From: Latrodectus hesperus
Lineage: Eukaryota; Arthropoda; Arachnida; Araneae; Theridiidae
Assembly: GCA_037975125.1 (NCBI GenBank)
Contig: JAJQOW010000020.1
Location: forward strand, 1,136,142-1,200,141
Reading direction: 5' to 3'
Length of the DNA: 64,000 bases
The translations under genes were made by a program, and so were the position numbers. Shown one piece after another: positions 47,448 through 58,775 of the stretch (its first letter is position 1; every line of letters starts with the position of its first letter). The notes under the pieces were generated by a model. That model searched no databases and was not told the origin of the DNA. It saw only the letters and a program-made list of their open reading frames with translations.

Positions 47448-47461
47448 TCTGTCAGAGTGGG

Positions 47462-47864
47462 GGCTCTCCGAATTCCCTTTCTTTCGACAAGTGCAAACTG
47501 TCTGAGGAGAAGCGGAAAGTAATTCGCAAGGTGGGCCTTACCTGAACCTTAGGCTGCTTACTGCGGGATTGTGGAAGTTTTCTTTGTTGCGGTAAGGAGC
47601 AGCCTCCATGTAAAAGAAATAAATCGGAATGATGATGTCATGGAAAATTCAGTTGTCAGGGTATTCATGATGCGGCGTCACAGTTGGCTGATTAATTTTT
47701 AATGAATGAAAAATTCAGTTGTTAGGATATTATTCATTGCAAAATTATATATAAATAACTGCAGAGCTTAATATTAAAAAATTTCTAAATATAATTAAAA
47801 TATGAAGTCAGAATCTAATATCATTTCCAATAGGTCTATACTGAAGTAAACATACAAACATAGC
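47462..47864. other. Unclassified interval
   Basis: Contains two related phrases AAAATTCAGTTGTCAGGGTA and AAAATTCAGTTGTTAGGATA about 70 bp apart; nothing else recognised. Confidence 0.45.
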
Positions 47865-48085
47865 GGTGCAGGTAAACGTTGGTCTGTTGCACCTTAACGT
47901 CAACGGGTTCCCCCCTCACCCTTGAACCCCGGTCAGGTGACACCTGAGCTGGCATTCTCTTCTCACATCCACAACCAGAAAGACTTTGGGCATCCCAGAT
48001 GGGGGTCCCCAGCCCACGGAGCTCCGGCAACCCGGTGTGGGAGGGAACTGCAAGTGAGGATGCTGATCTGAGTCACTGGAACTGT
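47865..48085 (-). mobile_element. Diverged SINE family D copy
   Basis: GTTGGTCTGTTGCACCTTAA, GACACCTGAGCTGGCATTCT and CCACAACCAGAAAGACTTTG GG are reverse complements of family D blocks, with many substitutions and a run of C/G-rich changes. Confidence 0.65.
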
Positions 48086-49553
48086 ATCCTGCAGTGTAAG
48101 TACTCAGCAGTAAACACCTGCATCAATCATTATTTTTCAATAAACATTTCAATTTTTGTAATTTACATTTTCTTTAGTTCAAATATTATTTTATTAGTAA
48201 ATAGATAAGAATATCAGAAGAAAAAACGTGTTAGTTTTAAATGGTTATATTACTATTTTAACTATTCGTAAATCATTGAAGTTTATCTTCTGTAAAATTA
48301 TACGGGCATGTCAAAGAACTTTTTTTTATATTAAATATAGTTATTTCCCTCACGCCATTAAAATTCTTTCTTTCTTAATACTGAAATAATCAAGTAATAT
48401 GAATGTGAAAACGCATTCCCCGTCACTTTTACACTCATATTACTGAATCAATTTTATTGGTAAATAACTTAATAATACACTATATATTTTCGATTAAAAG
48501 AAAATTATTACATTATTAAGCATATAGCTACTTTTTATAATGCTATTTTCGGTGCGATATAAAGTAAATATTTTTATGTATTCAATAATGGTTGAAATAT
48601 CGTAGACTGCTTGAAAGCTTTCATATTTTTATGTGTTCATAATTATGCAATAATAGTGAAAATATCGAAGACCTCTTGAATGCTTTTCTTCTTAATGAAA
48701 ATTTACACGAGTAATGAATTTAAAGTGTTTGTAAAAAATTATATATTTCCTATTTAATTAGCCGTTACATTCGAATAAATACCTAAATAAATGATTTGCT
48801 GTATCAAATAATGTATTATACCAAATTATGTTTTAACTCATTAAAAGAACCCACATTTTAGTTCTGATTTTTTTCATTAAACTTAACAACAGGATTTGAA
48901 CTTTGAAATAATTGAAAAAAAAAAAAACATAATCAAAAAGAAAAATAATTGACCATAAAGGTGATTAATAATTTGACCCCAATCAAAATTTAAATATCGG
49001 TAATTAATAATCGTTGGTTTTAATGAAATATTTTATTTTTAAAAGTTATGAAGGGTTAAAATAATGTTCACTTAAGAAAAATAAGCATTTATTGTGAAAA
49101 AGATGCAAAGTTTAACCACAAACATATATCTGCCCAGTCGAAAGAGAAATTAACCTCCGAAACACCTCATTTAAAATGACAAATATTAACTCATTTATTA
49201 CAAAAAATTGTTCAACAAACACATCATTGTACAGGGTTTCTGAAACATCACTTTTACTAATTAAGTTATGTCTTCAGCAAAAAAAAAAACAGAAAGAAAA
49301 ATGAGTTTGTTTGTATTATGTAACAAAATTTCATTTTACAATTCGAGAAAAGATATTTCTGTGAAGAAAAATCCTGTCTTACCGAGACAAGTGGCGTAGC
49401 TCAATGATTTGTTTCCTTTCACAGCAGGCAGTTGAAGACGTTGACATCCGCCCTCCTGAGTGTGGAATCCAACCAAGAAAACAAATAAGATGACTTTGCT
49501 CATTCGAGTACCTCAAAGAATTTATCAACTGAGATGACGTCACATTCCTTTTT
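48086..49553. other. AT-rich desert
   Basis: Nothing recognised. Confidence 0.55.
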
Positions 49554-49561
49554 CACTAAAG

Positions 49562-50180
49562 CAAGGGTGGGCAAACTTTTTCTGTGGCGGGCCAAAAAAA
49601 AAAAAAAAAAAAAAAAGATGGAGGTCCAAGATAAATTTTTCTAAAATTTTAAAAACGATATGTAAGTTTTATAATTTAAACATGTAAATGAGATGAGTGA
49701 AATTGCGATTTCTCTTGCAAAAGTTCCTTATATTGAGGTTCAAAGCGAGATGTACTGATTCTAAGGAACGAATCGGAATGCTTAGCGGTCAGTCTTCTTC
49801 TGAAATGCTGCTTTCTAATGTTCAGTGTTGAAAATACTTGTTCACATTTATAAGATGAAGAAAACACAGCACTGATTTTCTGGGCGTGAGATATTAATAT
49901 AACTAACAAAGTATTTCAGCTTTTAATTTTTAAGGATTACAACCATCTGTGCTTGCTATTTCCATCGATTTATGTTTTGTAGAACAAAAATAGAGAAAGT
50001 AAAAAGATCATCAGTCCTTTGAATAAAAATAAAGAAAAATTAAGTGGAAAATTTAAACAAAGTAGAGAAGGAAATGGAGGTATAATATATAAATTCTATT
50101 TTTTTTTCAGACTGACAAATTAAAATTCTATCCACGGGCCGCATAAATTCTTCCTGGGGGCCGCAGCTTGCCCATCCCTG
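49562..50180 (-). mobile_element. hAT DNA transposon, internally deleted, 8-bp TSD
   Basis: CACTAAAG at 49554-49561 and 50181-50188 is a perfect 8-bp TSD, as hAT elements make. Termini CAAGGGTGGGCAAAC and, from the other end, CAGGGATGGGCAAGC match at 12 of 15. Subterminal GCGGGCC / GCGGCCC motifs are typical of this hAT group. Length 619 bp, far below a full element of about 3 kb. Contains an A-run near 49598-49617 and the transposase C-terminus on the minus strand (49676-49909). Confidence 0.93.
49676..49909 (-). pseudogene. hAT transposase C-terminal fragment
   Basis: The last ~70 codons of a hAT transposase: SSYKCEQVFSTLNIRKQHFR, then RLTAKHSDSFLRISTSRFEP. This is the C-terminal dimerisation region, where CEQxFS and RLxxxHxxxxLRIS are conserved. 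The BED finger and catalytic core are missing. The frame itself is open, which fits a fairly young internal-deletion derivative. Confidence 0.85.
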
Positions 50181-50274
50181 CACTAAAGGATACTTTGGTG
50201 TCGACCAAATCACCTTAAAAATAAAATCATGCAACTAATTTGTCAATTACTTTAATAAAATCATATAGCTGATA

Positions 50275-51003
50275 CAGTGGGTGAATAACGAACATAATCC
50301 GTTACAAGACTCTGTTCGCTATCCGAATTGTTCGCTAACCGAGCATTCATTTACCATGGATGTTTTGTGAAATCGATTCATTCGTTCTGGAGACTTTAAA
50401 AATGAAATTAGAAAAAGGATGTTCACAAACACAATTCCTAATTACTAAAAAAATACATATTAACTTACATATTAAACAGTCCTTTTCAATTTTTGTTTAA
50501 AAAGCGTTCAAGAACGTGTCCAATGTCCTTCTCTCTATTTCAGGATTTTCCAGAAGTAGTTACTAGCATTGTCATTGCAAAGTGATGAATAACATTGCTG
50601 TTGTCGCCGCCTGGAATTCGCTATTCAAGACTACTCATGAGACAGTGAATGAACAGAAATGAGGCCGGAAGGTACTCGAAATGAATATGTTTGAATGAGA
50701 AATCAAAAACGAAATGGATGGTCTACTTTGTGGTTAAATATTCCATAAGGAGAAAATTTTATTTTTCCAATATAGAAACTTTGAAGTTTAATAGGCAAGT
50801 AACATCATTCAAGAGAGATGAAAAAGGAATTTTGGTTCTTTGGCAACCTCATGCTCCAAGAACTGAGAAATGTCCGTTAGTGTTCGTTTTAGTTCATTCA
50901 CCGAATATGTGCTCATTGTCCGATGACAAAAATTTTTTTCATGAAAGTGTTTGTTTTCTGATTTGTTCGCAATCCGAAGTGTATGTCATTCAATCACCCA
51001 CTG
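50275..51003. mobile_element. pogo/Tigger-like non-autonomous element
   Basis: Both ends start CAGTGGGTGA when read inward: CAGTGGGTGAATAACGAAC at left, CAGTGGGTGATTGAATGACA reversed at right. Subterminal TTCGCTATCCGAATTGTTCG (left) and TTCGGATTGCGAACAAATC (right, reversed) are related. The left flank is TA, the right flank CA, consistent with one mutated TA duplication. Length 729 bp; the 113-codon plus frame at 50691-51032 crosses the right end and has no transposase motif. Confidence 0.65.
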
Positions 51004-51080
51004 CATATCACTTCAATGAGGCGCTTTCGTAGAATGTAAAATGAAGTCAATACGTTTTTGTATTCATGTATTTCAAATTA

Positions 51081-52177
51081 CCAAATTTGCTGGTGTATAA
51101 GAAGCACTTTTTATATTTCAAAAAATCTGAGAAAAGAGTTGTGTCTTAGTTATTGATTACATTCATGCCTTAAAATCTACGATCACTACTGGGTTCGTTT
51201 AAATTTTCCAATTTTTGTTAACGACTTTGTGTGAAAATTCTACGATTCACTTTTCTTTCATTTGTTGGCAAATCATCTCTCAAAAACTAAGTTGACATTA
51301 CTAGAACATAGAATGCATGTGATAGCAACTGCGGAGGGCCGGGGAAGCCCAGTGGTCGGGGCGTCGGCTTTCCGTACGGAAGGGCGGGGGTTCAACGGCC
51401 GCCAAAGACCCACCGAGTACATGCGATATATACGTGCTCGTTAAATCTGTGGATTCGAAAGTCCTTTGGTCGGTCGTTGAGCAGTTACTAGGGGTGTAAA
51501 GGTTCGGAGAAAATTCCCCCTCCTCTCCAGGTCAAAGTCAAAAGGGGAGGGGATCCTCTGGTGGTGCCATCTATCGGAAGAAGACTTAGAGAAAGTCGTA
51601 TTTTACCATTGTGGTGCTCTTGATAAACGAAAGACGCACCCTACTGACTTCAATTCGCATAGCCAAAGGCATAGCGAACTTGGCTTGTCCAAGTGTCATA
51701 AGTAACGACAACAGTTGCCGAACAACAGGAAAGAGCACGCAGATCGTGACAGCCCAACTGAGAAAATAGTTTGAAGTCAGGAAGAGGATCTAAAAAAAGC
51801 AACTCACAGTCAACATATATATATCCTACGAGTCCGATATAAAACGGAGACAGTGATTCAGTCATTCAAGAATTGTGGCATTATGCACTCGTTAGTGCAG
51901 AGGGCAATTTCTTGTAGGTGGACTCAGTTGACGATTGAGATGAGAGTGTCAAGAGACTTTTCTTTCAGCTCTGAGGATGGGGGTTTGGATTTTGACGAAG
52001 AAAATTAAACGTTTCCTTTCTCGGATAGATTGGGTATTTGCAGAAAGTATTTCCTTTTTTTTATTTTTTTTCAAATATGAAACACTGAAATTAATTATAA
52101 TGAACAGTAATAAAGTTTTATCCTTCAAAAATGCATACAATAAAAGGGGGATGCGTCTTATACGCCAAAAAAGGTGG
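51081..52177. mobile_element. Tigger-like element with nested SINE, TA TSD
   Basis: Termini with TA: left TACCAAATTTGCTGGTGTAT AAG, right (reversed) TACCACCTTTTTTGGCGTAT AAG; about 22 of 29 bases match. The TA at 51079-51080 and at 52178-52179 is the expected TSD. GGCGTATAAGACGCAT-type ends are known from pogo/Tigger elements. Removing the ~390-bp SINE leaves about 700 bp. No transposase frame survives. Confidence 0.72.
51325..51716 (+). mobile_element. SINE family B copy inside the Tigger-like element
   Basis: Head GGGCCGGGGAAGCCCAGTGG, degenerate B box GGGGGTTCAACGGCC, then CCACCGAGTACATGCGATAT, GGGATCCTCTGGTGGTGCCA and CTTGTCCAAGTGTCATAAGT AACGACAACAG. It inserted after the DNA transposon. 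Confidence 0.85.
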
Positions 52178-52179
52178 TA

Positions 52180-53464
52180 GTTGAAGATGTATAACATTTT
52201 AAAAAGTTGTAACTTCAGGTCATATTCTGTTTCTTAAGACTGTAATAGAAAATATTTTTTAGTAAAGGTGGGCACTGGGTGACTAACTTACAAATGAATG
52301 AACTTTTTTTTCATTTGCAGGAACTTAGGAACAAACAAAATGCTTACCTTTATATGTAACGGAATTTTAATGAACAAATGAAAACCAATTATTAGTGATA
52401 AATTTTGTTAACTTCACAATTTCTCTTAAGCGCATAAAATTGAAATATTTAATGTCATGCGTAAAAGGATTACTTTAACCTTTAAATTTAGTCAACAAAT
52501 ACTAAATTTTAAGAACAATAAAAACTCTCTTTGAAGAGCAACATCAAAATATTTTTGAAAGTCCACCAGTGCAACTGTGAATACAAAAAAGCAGGCATAC
52601 AATTTTAATTCCAGAAAAATGAAGGACGCAGCTCGACAGAAAGCTTCAGTGTAATGCAGGGAAAGCAGGCTCCGTGCTTTAGGGCGTCGTCTTCATTCCC
52701 ATACAACTTCCGGGCAATTTCCTTCCTGACAGCAAAGAATAAAACATTTGCGACGTATCCAAAGAAGTATTTGGAGTTTCCCGTCTTTCAGCACTACAAG
52801 GGGTGGAAGGGATGGCATCTTGTAAGTGGAGCACTTAGTGGGTGCTCCACTTACAAGACCATCGTACCCCCGAAAGTGGATCTTTCGACGCCGCAGGCGG
52901 ACAGCCTACTCGCGAAGCGAGTGTAAGGCTGTTAATGTCCGCTGCGTAGTAAAACCCATCACGGAGAGGCAACAAGCCCCCCCTGTCGGGCCTGGAAATG
53001 AGAGCTGCTCCAGTAGCCGATTTGAACAGACGGGTTATTGCTCTGACTGACCGATGTTCTGGTCTGCCATCCAAAGTCTCTGGACTCGATTCCGGAACAA
53101 ACCAGACAAGCCACTCCGCCAACCTAACGTGTATGCACCATTCCACGTTTATTTAACAATTATTCACATCACAAAGCCTGAACGCGAGAATAGGCCCACG
53201 CAGTGAGCGTCTCCTTTACATGCGCAGGCTGGGGTATGAATGCCCTCATGGGGGACTTTGTGGGAAGGTGAGCCGTATTTACGCTAGTCTAGGGAAACCA
53301 TGAAAACCTCTAGTACCCACCCCGAGCTGACATGCAACTCTGCTGTGGTTACAGGAAAAGCTGCAGTACGCTCTATGACGTTGGTCTTGATACAGTGTTG
53401 GCTTGGTCTACGGAATAAAAGTTCAAATCGTTGACCTCTTCCTTTGTCTAAGTTTGGGTTGGCG
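52180..53464. other. Interval with a GC-richer unclassified block
   Basis: 52180-52610 is AT-rich. 52640-53420 is GC-rich for this window and shows a tRNA-like ACTCGATTCCGGAAC near 53085 and phrases such as GGGAAGGTGAGCCGTATTTA that look like dispersed-repeat sequence. Frames of 90, 74 and 103 codons overlap on both strands and carry no domain. Confidence 0.4.
52818..52858. repeat. 17-bp perfect hairpin, 7-nt loop
   Basis: Arms tcttgtaagtggagcac (52818-52834) and its reverse complement (52842-52858) around ttagtgg. Confidence 0.95.
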
Positions 53465-53650
53465 GACGCCGAAAGTGGATCTTTGTCATTTAGAAGCAGC
53501 GACCAAGCAGAAGATACCCATAGGTATCATTTTACATAGAGGACATTGCCACTACTACTTATTTTACGTGCCCTAACCACCATGATCCTCTTCTATTGGG
53601 TCGGGATTCGAACTCACTACAACTGCTGAATAAGCAAGCTCCCCGCTGCC
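53465..53650 (-). mobile_element. SINE family C-related copy
   Basis: GCAGAAGATACCCATAGGTA, ACATAGAGGACATTGCCACT and GTCGGGATTCGAACTCACTA (reversed B box) identify it. Confidence 0.7.
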
Positions 53651-54469
53651 TGTGTGAGTTTAATTATATATTTAAAATGAGACTCAAAATACTTCAGTCC
53701 CTATAACGTATAAAATTCTAATTACGATGAACACAATTATCTTTAATTTACATTCACACTTAGATTAGTATTAACTATGCAGTTAATGTTAAAAATAAGT
53801 TTAAAAAATATGTTTTATATATATATATTTTTAAACATTTATGATATATTTTAAACATTAAATAGTAAATCTTTCAACATTTTTTATCATCTCGGATTAT
53901 GAGAATGTAGAAATTGCAAAAATGCTGTCTTTCTATTTTTATTCGTTAAAAGAGGAAATTCCATTAAAAAATTTCTTCTAAATAGCAGCATAAAAGGCGC
54001 TCATTTTAAATACAACCTCAGGAATTGTATTCATTCCATTTCCAGCCCCCACATATGAGTGACAATTACGCTACAAGAATAGTTATTGTTGTCATTCATT
54101 CATTCCATCGGAATTAAAACACAAAAATCGTTGATTGTTATTTTGATTTCAATTATATTTTTTAAAGTATTAATGTCACAACGAAACAATCTATTTGGCA
54201 TGAAACACTTTAAAGAATGAAATGCGTGGGATTGATCTCCGTCATCTTCACGCAGCTTGAAGTGTTAACAGGTGGCATTGTCAGCAGTGGTCTTGTTTGC
54301 TAACTTATTGAAACATGACTTGATTTCCGCCACAATAGAATCGTCTAAATGAGATAAAACACAATACTTGATCGCGTTAGAATCAGTGATACTCAATTTC
54401 ACAATTCTATTTACTTACAAATTTTTTTAACTCAGTGTTTCATTTTATTTTATTTTATTTTTTTTTTTT
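53651..54469. other. AT-rich interval
   Basis: Nothing recognised; ends in a T-rich run with TTTTA repeats (54438-54469). Confidence 0.5.
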
Positions 54470-54645
54470 GTGGGCCGGTAAACTGAGAACCGAAAATGTT
54501 TGGGAACTGGGAGTTTCGCGTTAGGCTGATCGCATTGCATTGTGGAACATGAACTTCTCACCTAGGGTCCTCGGTCATAAAAACAGATACAAGCACTGAA
54601 AGCCTTGGACCCATAGGGGCTGTCTCGATACCACTGAATATAGTT
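54470..54645 (+). mobile_element. SINE family A copy, tRNA head missing
   Basis: GGGCCGGTAAACTGAGAACC, GGGAGTTTCGCGTTAGGCTG, TTCTCACCTAGGGTCCTCGG and GCCTTGGACCCATAGGGGCT correspond to the body of family A. Confidence 0.65.
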
Positions 54646-54974
54646 TTTATTATATTTGTTAAAGGTGGGAAAATAATTATACAAACGCAGAAGTAAACTG
54701 TTATTGTATTTTGATAAAAAAAAAACTGCTTTTCAAATTGAATGATTCTTCAGGTGTTAAGTTGAAACCCGGTAATCAAAGAACTCCATGACAACGAATT
54801 TTTCGTGATTTGAATACTTTTGAAAATGTCATGCTTCCCAATGGTTCTTAGGGAATAAAATAAATTGCGGATAGCTCTTAAAAGATGTCAAATAAAATAT
54901 TTGACGCGTGATTCTCCATGATCGAAAGATTGAATCACAAGCTTCCAGAGCAAAATAATTGTATTAAAGCTGAA
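54646..54974. other. AT-rich interval
   Basis: Nothing recognised. Confidence 0.45.
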
Positions 54975-55419
54975 AAGCTGGAGGTTTTGATCGATGCTTC
55001 GGAGACTTGAACTTTGACAGTAAAAGAGGAGAGGCTGTTTGAGCACAGGATCTTAAGAAGTGTCATCGGAAGTACAAAAGAAAATGGTATTTGGCGCAGA
55101 AGATACAACACAGAAATCTGCCGATTGTACAAGGAGTCAGTATTTGTACATCACATTAAATTAGGATGCCTTAATTGGATTGGGCATGTTATCAGAATGA
55201 AAGACAATAAAACGTAACGGAAATTTTCTAAGCAAAACTCATCAACCCAAGAAGAAGAGGAAGACTCAAGCTGAGATGGATGGATGCAGTCGAGGAAGAC
55301 TGTAGGGTACTTGGGACTAGAAATTGGAGGAGTCTGGCTTCCAGCAGAGGTGGTTGGAAGAAAAATGTTCAGAAGTCCTTGGGCCATCCTGGGCAGGCCC
55401 GCCATGAATGATGATGATG
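54975..55419 (+). pseudogene. LINE ORF2 C-terminal fragment with (ATG)n tail
   Basis: DASET at 54992-55007 is followed by TGA (55008-55010) where the conserved Trp of SETW belongs; then TLTVKEERLFEHRILR, GIWRRRYNTEICRLYKES and GCLNWIGHVIRMKDN, all standard C-terminal LINE blocks. A frameshift after 55210 leads to RGRLKLRWMDAVEEDCRVL and GTRNWRSLASSRGGW, the end of the protein, with a stop at 55409-55411. The DNA ends ATGAATGATGATGATGAA. It is a different lineage from the LINE at 45705. Confidence 0.85.
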
Positions 55420-56136
55420 AAGAGCGGGAGACATTTTTCCTCGCCAAGTAAATAATCTAGCAACAAAAAACCATATTTAAAGTTGTAGAAATGTCTCACT
55501 TCCTAAATTCAGCGAGAGTTTTTCATAACGGGAAATTGTACCAAGCCGTGAAATCGAGAAGATTCCCCAGCAGCCACCCAAATAAATATGGATGCAGGAA
55601 ACAAACTCAACAGGGTTTGAGATTCAGCTGGAAATATTTTTTATAAGGATTACGTTCAACACTCGGTCACAGTGAACTAAGCGGAAGACAAATCCAATCT
55701 GTACCCATTTATAAAAATATTTATCATACACGCAGATTCAAGAAAAATTACTCAGAACACATAAAATTATGTGCCTATATTTTCAAACTATCTATTTGTA
55801 AGAAATAATTTAATTCATATGAGGACTTAAGCTGTAAAGTATTGTCCCTTTTAAAGTCTCTAAAGTGATAGTCCGCGGACTACCAAAGGTCCACAAGAAA
55901 ATTTGGCTGGTCCCCTAAAAAATGTAGAATATGCTTTTTCATCTAGTTAAATTACGTTTTAAGATGCATTGAAGCATAATTACATTCATAATAATACGTG
56001 GAAATTTATAAAAACGCTACTTCATGGAATAACACCACAGTAAATAAGTCCTATTACTGTAGTTGCACTGCGTTGGCTACATGTTTTGTCTCGTCTCGTT
56101 TAGCATTCTTCTAAAGTTATCATTTTCTGTATGTCG

Positions 56137-56141
<5 letters not shown>
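55420..56141. other. AT-rich interval with a possible hAT end
   Basis: 55865-55915 reads GTGATAGTCCGCGGACTACC AAAGGTCCACAAG, like the terminal region of some hAT elements, but no partner end or TSD was found. The rest is unremarkable. Confidence 0.35.
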
Positions 56142-57009
<868 letters not shown>

Positions 57010-57130
57010 AGGAAAGTAGAAATGCAAAAACAAGGGCCTCAATGATCGAGGCTGAATTACGTGGGCTCTCCGCTGCCTGCGTGCAGCACAACAGATCACT
57101 GGTTCGATTCCTATCAGACACACTAAATAT
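57010..57130 (+). mobile_element. tRNA-like SINE fragment
   Basis: B-box-like ACTGGTTCGATTCCTATCAG (57091-57110) is preceded by GTGGGCTCTCCGCTGCCTGC. The tRNA does not fold. Overlapping minus frames of 87 and 96 codons are uninterpreted. Confidence 0.4.
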
Positions 57131-57310
57131 TCTTTTAATGCTTGTCTTATCTGGCACACCATTTGACTGGCGCAGCATATCTTCTTGAAACAAGTGATTC
57201 CCACTTGAATACAGGCTCTTTTCTTCCCCATCCAGAGAAACATGTTGCTTATACACGATGGATCCCCAGCACATTTTTTGTAACTTCTTGACTGTCACAT
57301 ATCCACCACG

Positions 57311-57985
57311 ATGGATCGAGTGTGGCGGAACTGTGGTTTAGTCTCAGTGTATCTTCAGTATATCCTCAGCGTTCCTTTACTGTACCTTCAGTATACCATT
57401 AGCGTTCCTTTACTGTATCTTCAGTATACCATCAGCGTTCCTTTACTATATCTTCAGTATACCATCAGCGTTCCCTTACTGTATCTTCAGTATACCATCA
57501 GCGTTCCTTTACTGTATCTTCAGTATACCATCAGCGTTCCTTTACTGTATCTTCAGTATACCATCAGCGTTCCCTTACTGTATCTTCAGTATACCATCAG
57601 CGTTCCTTTACTGTATCTTCAGTATACCATCAGCGTTCCTTTCCTGTATCTTCAGTATACCATCAGCGTTCCCTTACTATATCTTCAGTATACCATCAGC
57701 GTTCCCTTACTGTATCTTCAGTATACCATCAGCGTTCCTTTACTGTATCTTCAGTATACCATCAGCGTTCCTTTACTGTATCTTCAGTATACCATCAGCG
57801 TTCCCTTACTGTATCTTCAGTATACCATCAGCGTTCCCTTACTGTATCTTCAGTATACCATCAGCTTTCCTTTATTGTATCTTCAGTATACCATCAGCAT
57901 TCCTTTACTGTATCTTCAGTATACCATCAGCGTTCCTTTACTGTATCTTCAGTATACCTTCAGTGTTTCTTCAACATACCTTTAG
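57311..57985 (+). CDS. 224-codon frame through the 33-bp minisatellite
   Basis: ATG at 57311 in a good start context (CCACGATGG). After 14 unique residues come 18 copies of an 11-residue unit, LQYTISVPLLY, then a diverged end. Because 33 is divisible by three the frame stays open automatically, so openness is weak evidence for coding. Most unit-to-unit changes are silent in this frame (CCT/CCC, CTG/CTA); a few change Val to Phe or Ile, or Leu to Phe. I think it is a non-coding minisatellite. Confidence 0.15.
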   Translation: MDRVWRNCGLVSVYLQYILSVPLLYLQYTISVPLLYLQYTISVPLLYLQYTISVPLLYLQYTISVPLLYLQYTISVPLLYLQYTISVPLLYLQYTISVPLLYLQYTISVPFLYLQYTISVPLLYLQYTISVPLLYLQYTISVPLLYLQYTISVPLLYLQYTISVPLLYLQYTISVPLLYLQYTISFPLLYLQYTISIPLLYLQYTISVPLLYLQYTFSVSSTYL

Positions 57986-58440
57986 TACATTTACAGTATA
58001 CCTTCAGTCTACCATCAATATACCATCAGTGTACCTTTAGTATATCGTCAGTATACCTTCAGTGTAACATTAACGGGGCGTGGTTAACGTTATGTTGTCG
58101 AGCTGCAACTTTGTACCTCCAATATGTCGCTTTCAGTATATTTCATTCACACAAAATATCTGAACACACATTTATTTAATACTACATAGACGAACACAAT
58201 TATTAATACAAACATAAATTATAGATACATATTAATATTTTCTCAGTAACATCAGTCATTGGAACGAGACTTTCGCCATCCCTCCTCCTATCAAGTCTCC
58301 CTCTCTTCTCCTCCCCCACGCTTGTCCTTGCGTCACTGACTGGCACGCCCTCACATTCAGTATATCTTTTGTCTACCTTCAATGAACATTCAGTACATCT
58401 TCAGTGTACCTTCAGAGTACCTTCAGGAGACTTTCAGCTG
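57353..58440 (+). repeat. 33-bp minisatellite, ~19 regular units plus decayed edge
   Basis: Unit phrase CTTCAGTATACCATCAGCGT then TCCTTTACTGTAT repeats regularly from 57353 to 57946. Units are nearly identical. From 57960 to 58062 they shorten and decay into CAGTATACCTTCAGT motifs, and the same motifs resume at 58356-58430 on the other side of an inserted 293-bp element. Confidence 0.95.
58063..58355 (-). mobile_element. Solo LTR inside the minisatellite, 5-bp TSD
   Basis: Starts TGTAACATTAACGG, ends CACGCCCTCACA on the plus strand; TTCAG flanks it at 58058-58062 and 58356-58360. Joining the flanks restores CCTTCAGTATATC, a normal unit phrase. AATAAA on the minus strand suggests minus orientation (TGTGAGGGCG... 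start). No coding sequence. Family not determined; it does not look like the LTR at 1927-2201. Confidence 0.8.
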
Positions 58441-58484
58441 AGTTCCCAGGCTTCTGGCATGGGAGCTCAGCTGAAGGTTTCGTG

Positions 58485-58775
58485 GCCAGAATCGTTGTTA
58501 TTGCACCAGCATGCGTCCCTGTACATAGCCACGAGCTGGGCTCTACAAGTAAGATGGAAGCTGCCGGGTATCTTTGAGAAACAGAAGACTGCCAAGTACT
58601 TGACCTACCATCCTCCAGAGATATCATTTCACTGAGAAGACATTGCGACCAAGACCTATTGAACAAGCCTCGGCCGCTTCTAGTAAACATGACAGACTTT
58701 CAGATCAGCCGGGATTTCAAACCACTGCCTTTCGAGGATGGAAACGATGTCCTCATTAACCAGGCCCCCGCGGTC
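58485..58775 (-). mobile_element. SINE family C copy
   Basis: CAGAGATATCATTTCACTGA, AGACATTGCGACCAAGACCT, CAGCCGGGATTTCAAACCAC (decayed reversed B box) and CATTAACCAGGCCCCCGCGG; the tail end is TCGTTGTTATTGCACCAGCA TGCG. Confidence 0.85.
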
